Source: an uncultured Eubacteriales bacterium
GTDB lineage: Bacteria; Bacillota; Clostridia; Christensenellales; Borkfalkiaceae
Assembly (NCBI GenBank): GCA_905211955.1
Contig: CAJMCT010000055.1
Span: forward strand, 1-6,866
Length of the DNA: 6,866 nt
Direction of reading: 5' to 3'
In this document: one piece after another, positions 6,060 through 6,866 of the stretch
Layout of the letters: every line of letters starts with the position of its first letter
Position numbering within the stretch: position 1 is the stretch's first letter
The notes under the pieces: generated by a model
Told to the model about the DNA's origin: nothing
What the model saw: only the letters and a program-made list of their open reading frames with translations
Database searches by the model: none
Position numbers and translations under genes: made by a program

Positions 6060-6314
6060 ATGCACACTTATCAAACAAAAGGCACTTGTTCAAGGCAAAT
6101 CAACTTTGACGTTGATACCGAAGGAAGGCTTAAAGACGTAAGTTTTATAGGCGGTTGCCACGGCAATCTTCAAGCCGTTTCTAAACTCGTTGAAGGTAAA
6201 AGTATAGACGAAGTTATATCTATGTTAAAAGGTATTCAATGTAGAAACAATACGTCTTGCGCAGATCAACTTGCTAACGCACTTATTAAGTACAAAGAAC
6301 AAAACAATTTATAA
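6060..6314 (+). CDS. TIGR03905 family four-cysteine TSCPD-domain protein
   Basis: An 84-residue protein that matches what I know of the TIGR03905 family, whose members carry four conserved cysteines: here C10 (GTCS), C33 (GGCHGNL), C61 (GIQC) and C67 (TSCADQL). The GGCHGNLQAVSKLVEGK and TSCADQLANAL segments are characteristic; the last corresponds to the TSCPD motif, with Ala for Pro. Related TSCPD domains occur at the C-terminus of some ribonucleotide reductases and near other redox enzymes, and a zinc or other metal site is plausible, but the stand-alone proteins have no established function. It is translated from ATG 6060 with GGAG (6051-6054) directly after the DUF4364 stop codon, so the two genes form one transcript. 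A terminator follows four bases after the stop. Confidence 0.88.
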   Translation: MHTYQTKGTCSRQINFDVDTEGRLKDVSFIGGCHGNLQAVSKLVEGKSIDEVISMLKGIQCRNNTSCADQLANALIKYKEQNNL

Positions 6315-6317
6315 TAA

Positions 6318-6344
6318 AAAAACCATCGATTATCGATGGTTTTT
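6318..6344. terminator. Bidirectional intrinsic terminator between the TSCPD gene and dtd
   Basis: An 11-bp stem pairs AAAAACCATCG (6318-6328) with CGATGGTTTTT (6334-6344) around ATTAT. Runs of T follow on the plus strand and runs of A precede, so it can end both the plus-strand DUF4364-TSCPD transcript and the minus-strand dtd transcript, whose stop is at 6349. Confidence 0.9.
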
Positions 6345-6348
6345 GTTT

Positions 6349-6786
6349 TTACTTTTCTATAATTACGGTAAACGGTCCGTCGTTAATTTGCTCTATCTTC
6401 ATATCCGCACCAAATACGCCTTTTTTTACGGTTAGACCGCTATTTTTAAGCCCTTCCGCAACGTAAAGATAAAGATCGTTTGCAGGGACGGGTGCTTCGG
6501 CACTTAAAAAATCGGGGCGGTTGCCGTGATCGGTATTAGCGTATAAAGTAAATTGGGAAACGAGCAATATTTCACCGCCAACGTCTTTAATTGAAAGATT
6601 GGTTTTGCCGTTTTCGTCTTCAAATATACGAAGTGGTGGAATCTTCCTTATAAAATAGTCCGCAACTTCTTTTGTATCCCCTTTTTTAACACCAAGATAT
6701 ATAACGTATCCCTTGTTTATTTCTGAAATCAACTCTCCGTCAACTTTTAAGTTTGCCGATAAAACTCTTTGTATTACTGCCTTCAT
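6349..6786 (-). CDS. dtd: D-aminoacyl-tRNA deacylase
   Basis: A 145-residue protein of the DTD1 family, which hydrolyses D-aminoacyl-tRNA (and glycyl-tRNA-Ala) so that D-amino acids are not used in translation. It acts as a cytoplasmic homodimer. Visible marks are the N-terminal MKAVIQRV with Arg7, LRIFED (52-57), the SQFTLYA motif (77-83), GNRPDF (88-93) and the Gly-cisPro motif near the C-terminus, which here reads NDGPFT (135-140) instead of the usual GPVT. I place the start at ATG 6784-6786: it has AAGGAG (6793-6798) six bases upstream and gives the normal family length and N-terminus. An upstream in-frame TTG (6820-6822) would lie inside the promoter. The gene is monocistronic, with its own promoter and a shared terminator. 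Confidence 0.95.
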   Translation of the reverse strand: MKAVIQRVLSANLKVDGELISEINKGYVIYLGVKKGDTKEVADYFIRKIPPLRIFEDENGKTNLSIKDVGGEILLVSQFTLYANTDHGNRPDFLSAEAPVPANDLYLYVAEGLKNSGLTVKKGVFGADMKIEQINDGPFTVIIEK

Positions 6787-6804
6787 TTTTAACTCCTTTT
6801 TAAC

Positions 6805-6833
6805 ATAATAACACACAATCAAATATTTGACAA
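6805..6833 (-). promoter_or_regulatory. Promoter of dtd
   Basis: On the minus strand TTGTCA (6828-6833) and TATTAT (6805-6810) are exactly 17 bases apart, with TGT before the -10. The transcript should start near 6798, almost at the ribosome binding site, so the leader is only about 12 bases. Confidence 0.75.
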
Positions 6834-6855
6834 CTTTTAATCTTAATTGTATAAT
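6827..6855 (+). promoter_or_regulatory. Perfect-consensus promoter reading off the right edge
   Basis: TTGACA (6827-6832) and TATAAT (6850-6855) are exactly 17 bases apart: a full match to the sigma-A consensus in sequence and spacing. It points rightward out of the window; the gene it drives is not visible. Its -35 overlaps the dtd -35 by five bases. Confidence 0.8.
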
Positions 6856-6866
6856 AATATATATAA

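Noticed and set aside
6787..6822. Upstream TTG start extending dtd by 12 residues
   Set aside because: The extension reads through the -10 box and ribosome binding site of the dtd promoter; MKAVIQRV is the conserved family N-terminus.

Overview
The window looks like chromosomal backbone from an AT-rich Gram-positive bacterium of the Clostridia. The inference rests on strong AGGAGG-type ribosome binding sites, sigma-A promoters with extended -10 boxes, U-tailed intrinsic terminators, a stand-alone ECF transporter S component, a type III pantothenate kinase, and two small families I know mainly from Clostridia (DUF4364 and the TIGR03905 four-cysteine TSCPD family). I see no insertion sequence, phage gene, tRNA, rRNA, CRISPR array or attachment site. 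TGA is used as a stop (standard code).

Layout from left to right. (1) 1-1684, minus strand: a tight operon read right to left, panT-like ECF S component, then coaX, then hom (homoserine dehydrogenase, cut by the left edge). Gaps are 3 and 9 bases, and each downstream ribosome binding site lies in or touches the end of the gene before it. Uptake of pantothenate followed by its phosphorylation is the obvious joint function of the first two genes. (2) 1685-1943: a divergent intergenic region with a good minus-strand promoter for panT, a spaced GTGCAT repeat around it, and a 5'-leader stem-loop for the gene to the right. (3) 1944-2144, plus strand: a 66-residue protein with 12 cysteines, ending in a bidirectional terminator (2153-2182) shared with the convergent typA. 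(4) 2188-5352, minus strand: an operon of an unrecognised 269-residue protein, a Nudix hydrolase (ADP-ribose pyrophosphatase type) and typA/bipA. The first two overlap by 11 bases and typA starts with TTG. (5) 5353-5525: a divergent promoter region in which both promoters carry the same extended -10, TGGTATAAT. (6) 5526-6314, plus strand: a two-gene operon of a DUF4364 winged-helix protein and a TIGR03905 protein, closed by a bidirectional terminator (6318-6344). (7) 6349-6786, minus strand: dtd, D-aminoacyl-tRNA deacylase. Its promoter overlaps, at the -35 box, a perfect-consensus plus-strand promoter that fires off the right edge.

Most of this is ordinary housekeeping. The parts worth a second look are the cysteine-rich miniprotein with its 5'-terminal stem-loop, the back-to-back promoters sharing one -35 element at the right edge, the unrecognised 269-residue protein co-translated with a Nudix enzyme, and the DUF4364/four-cysteine pair. 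I did not find a convincing new multi-gene system such as a defence or biosynthetic locus.
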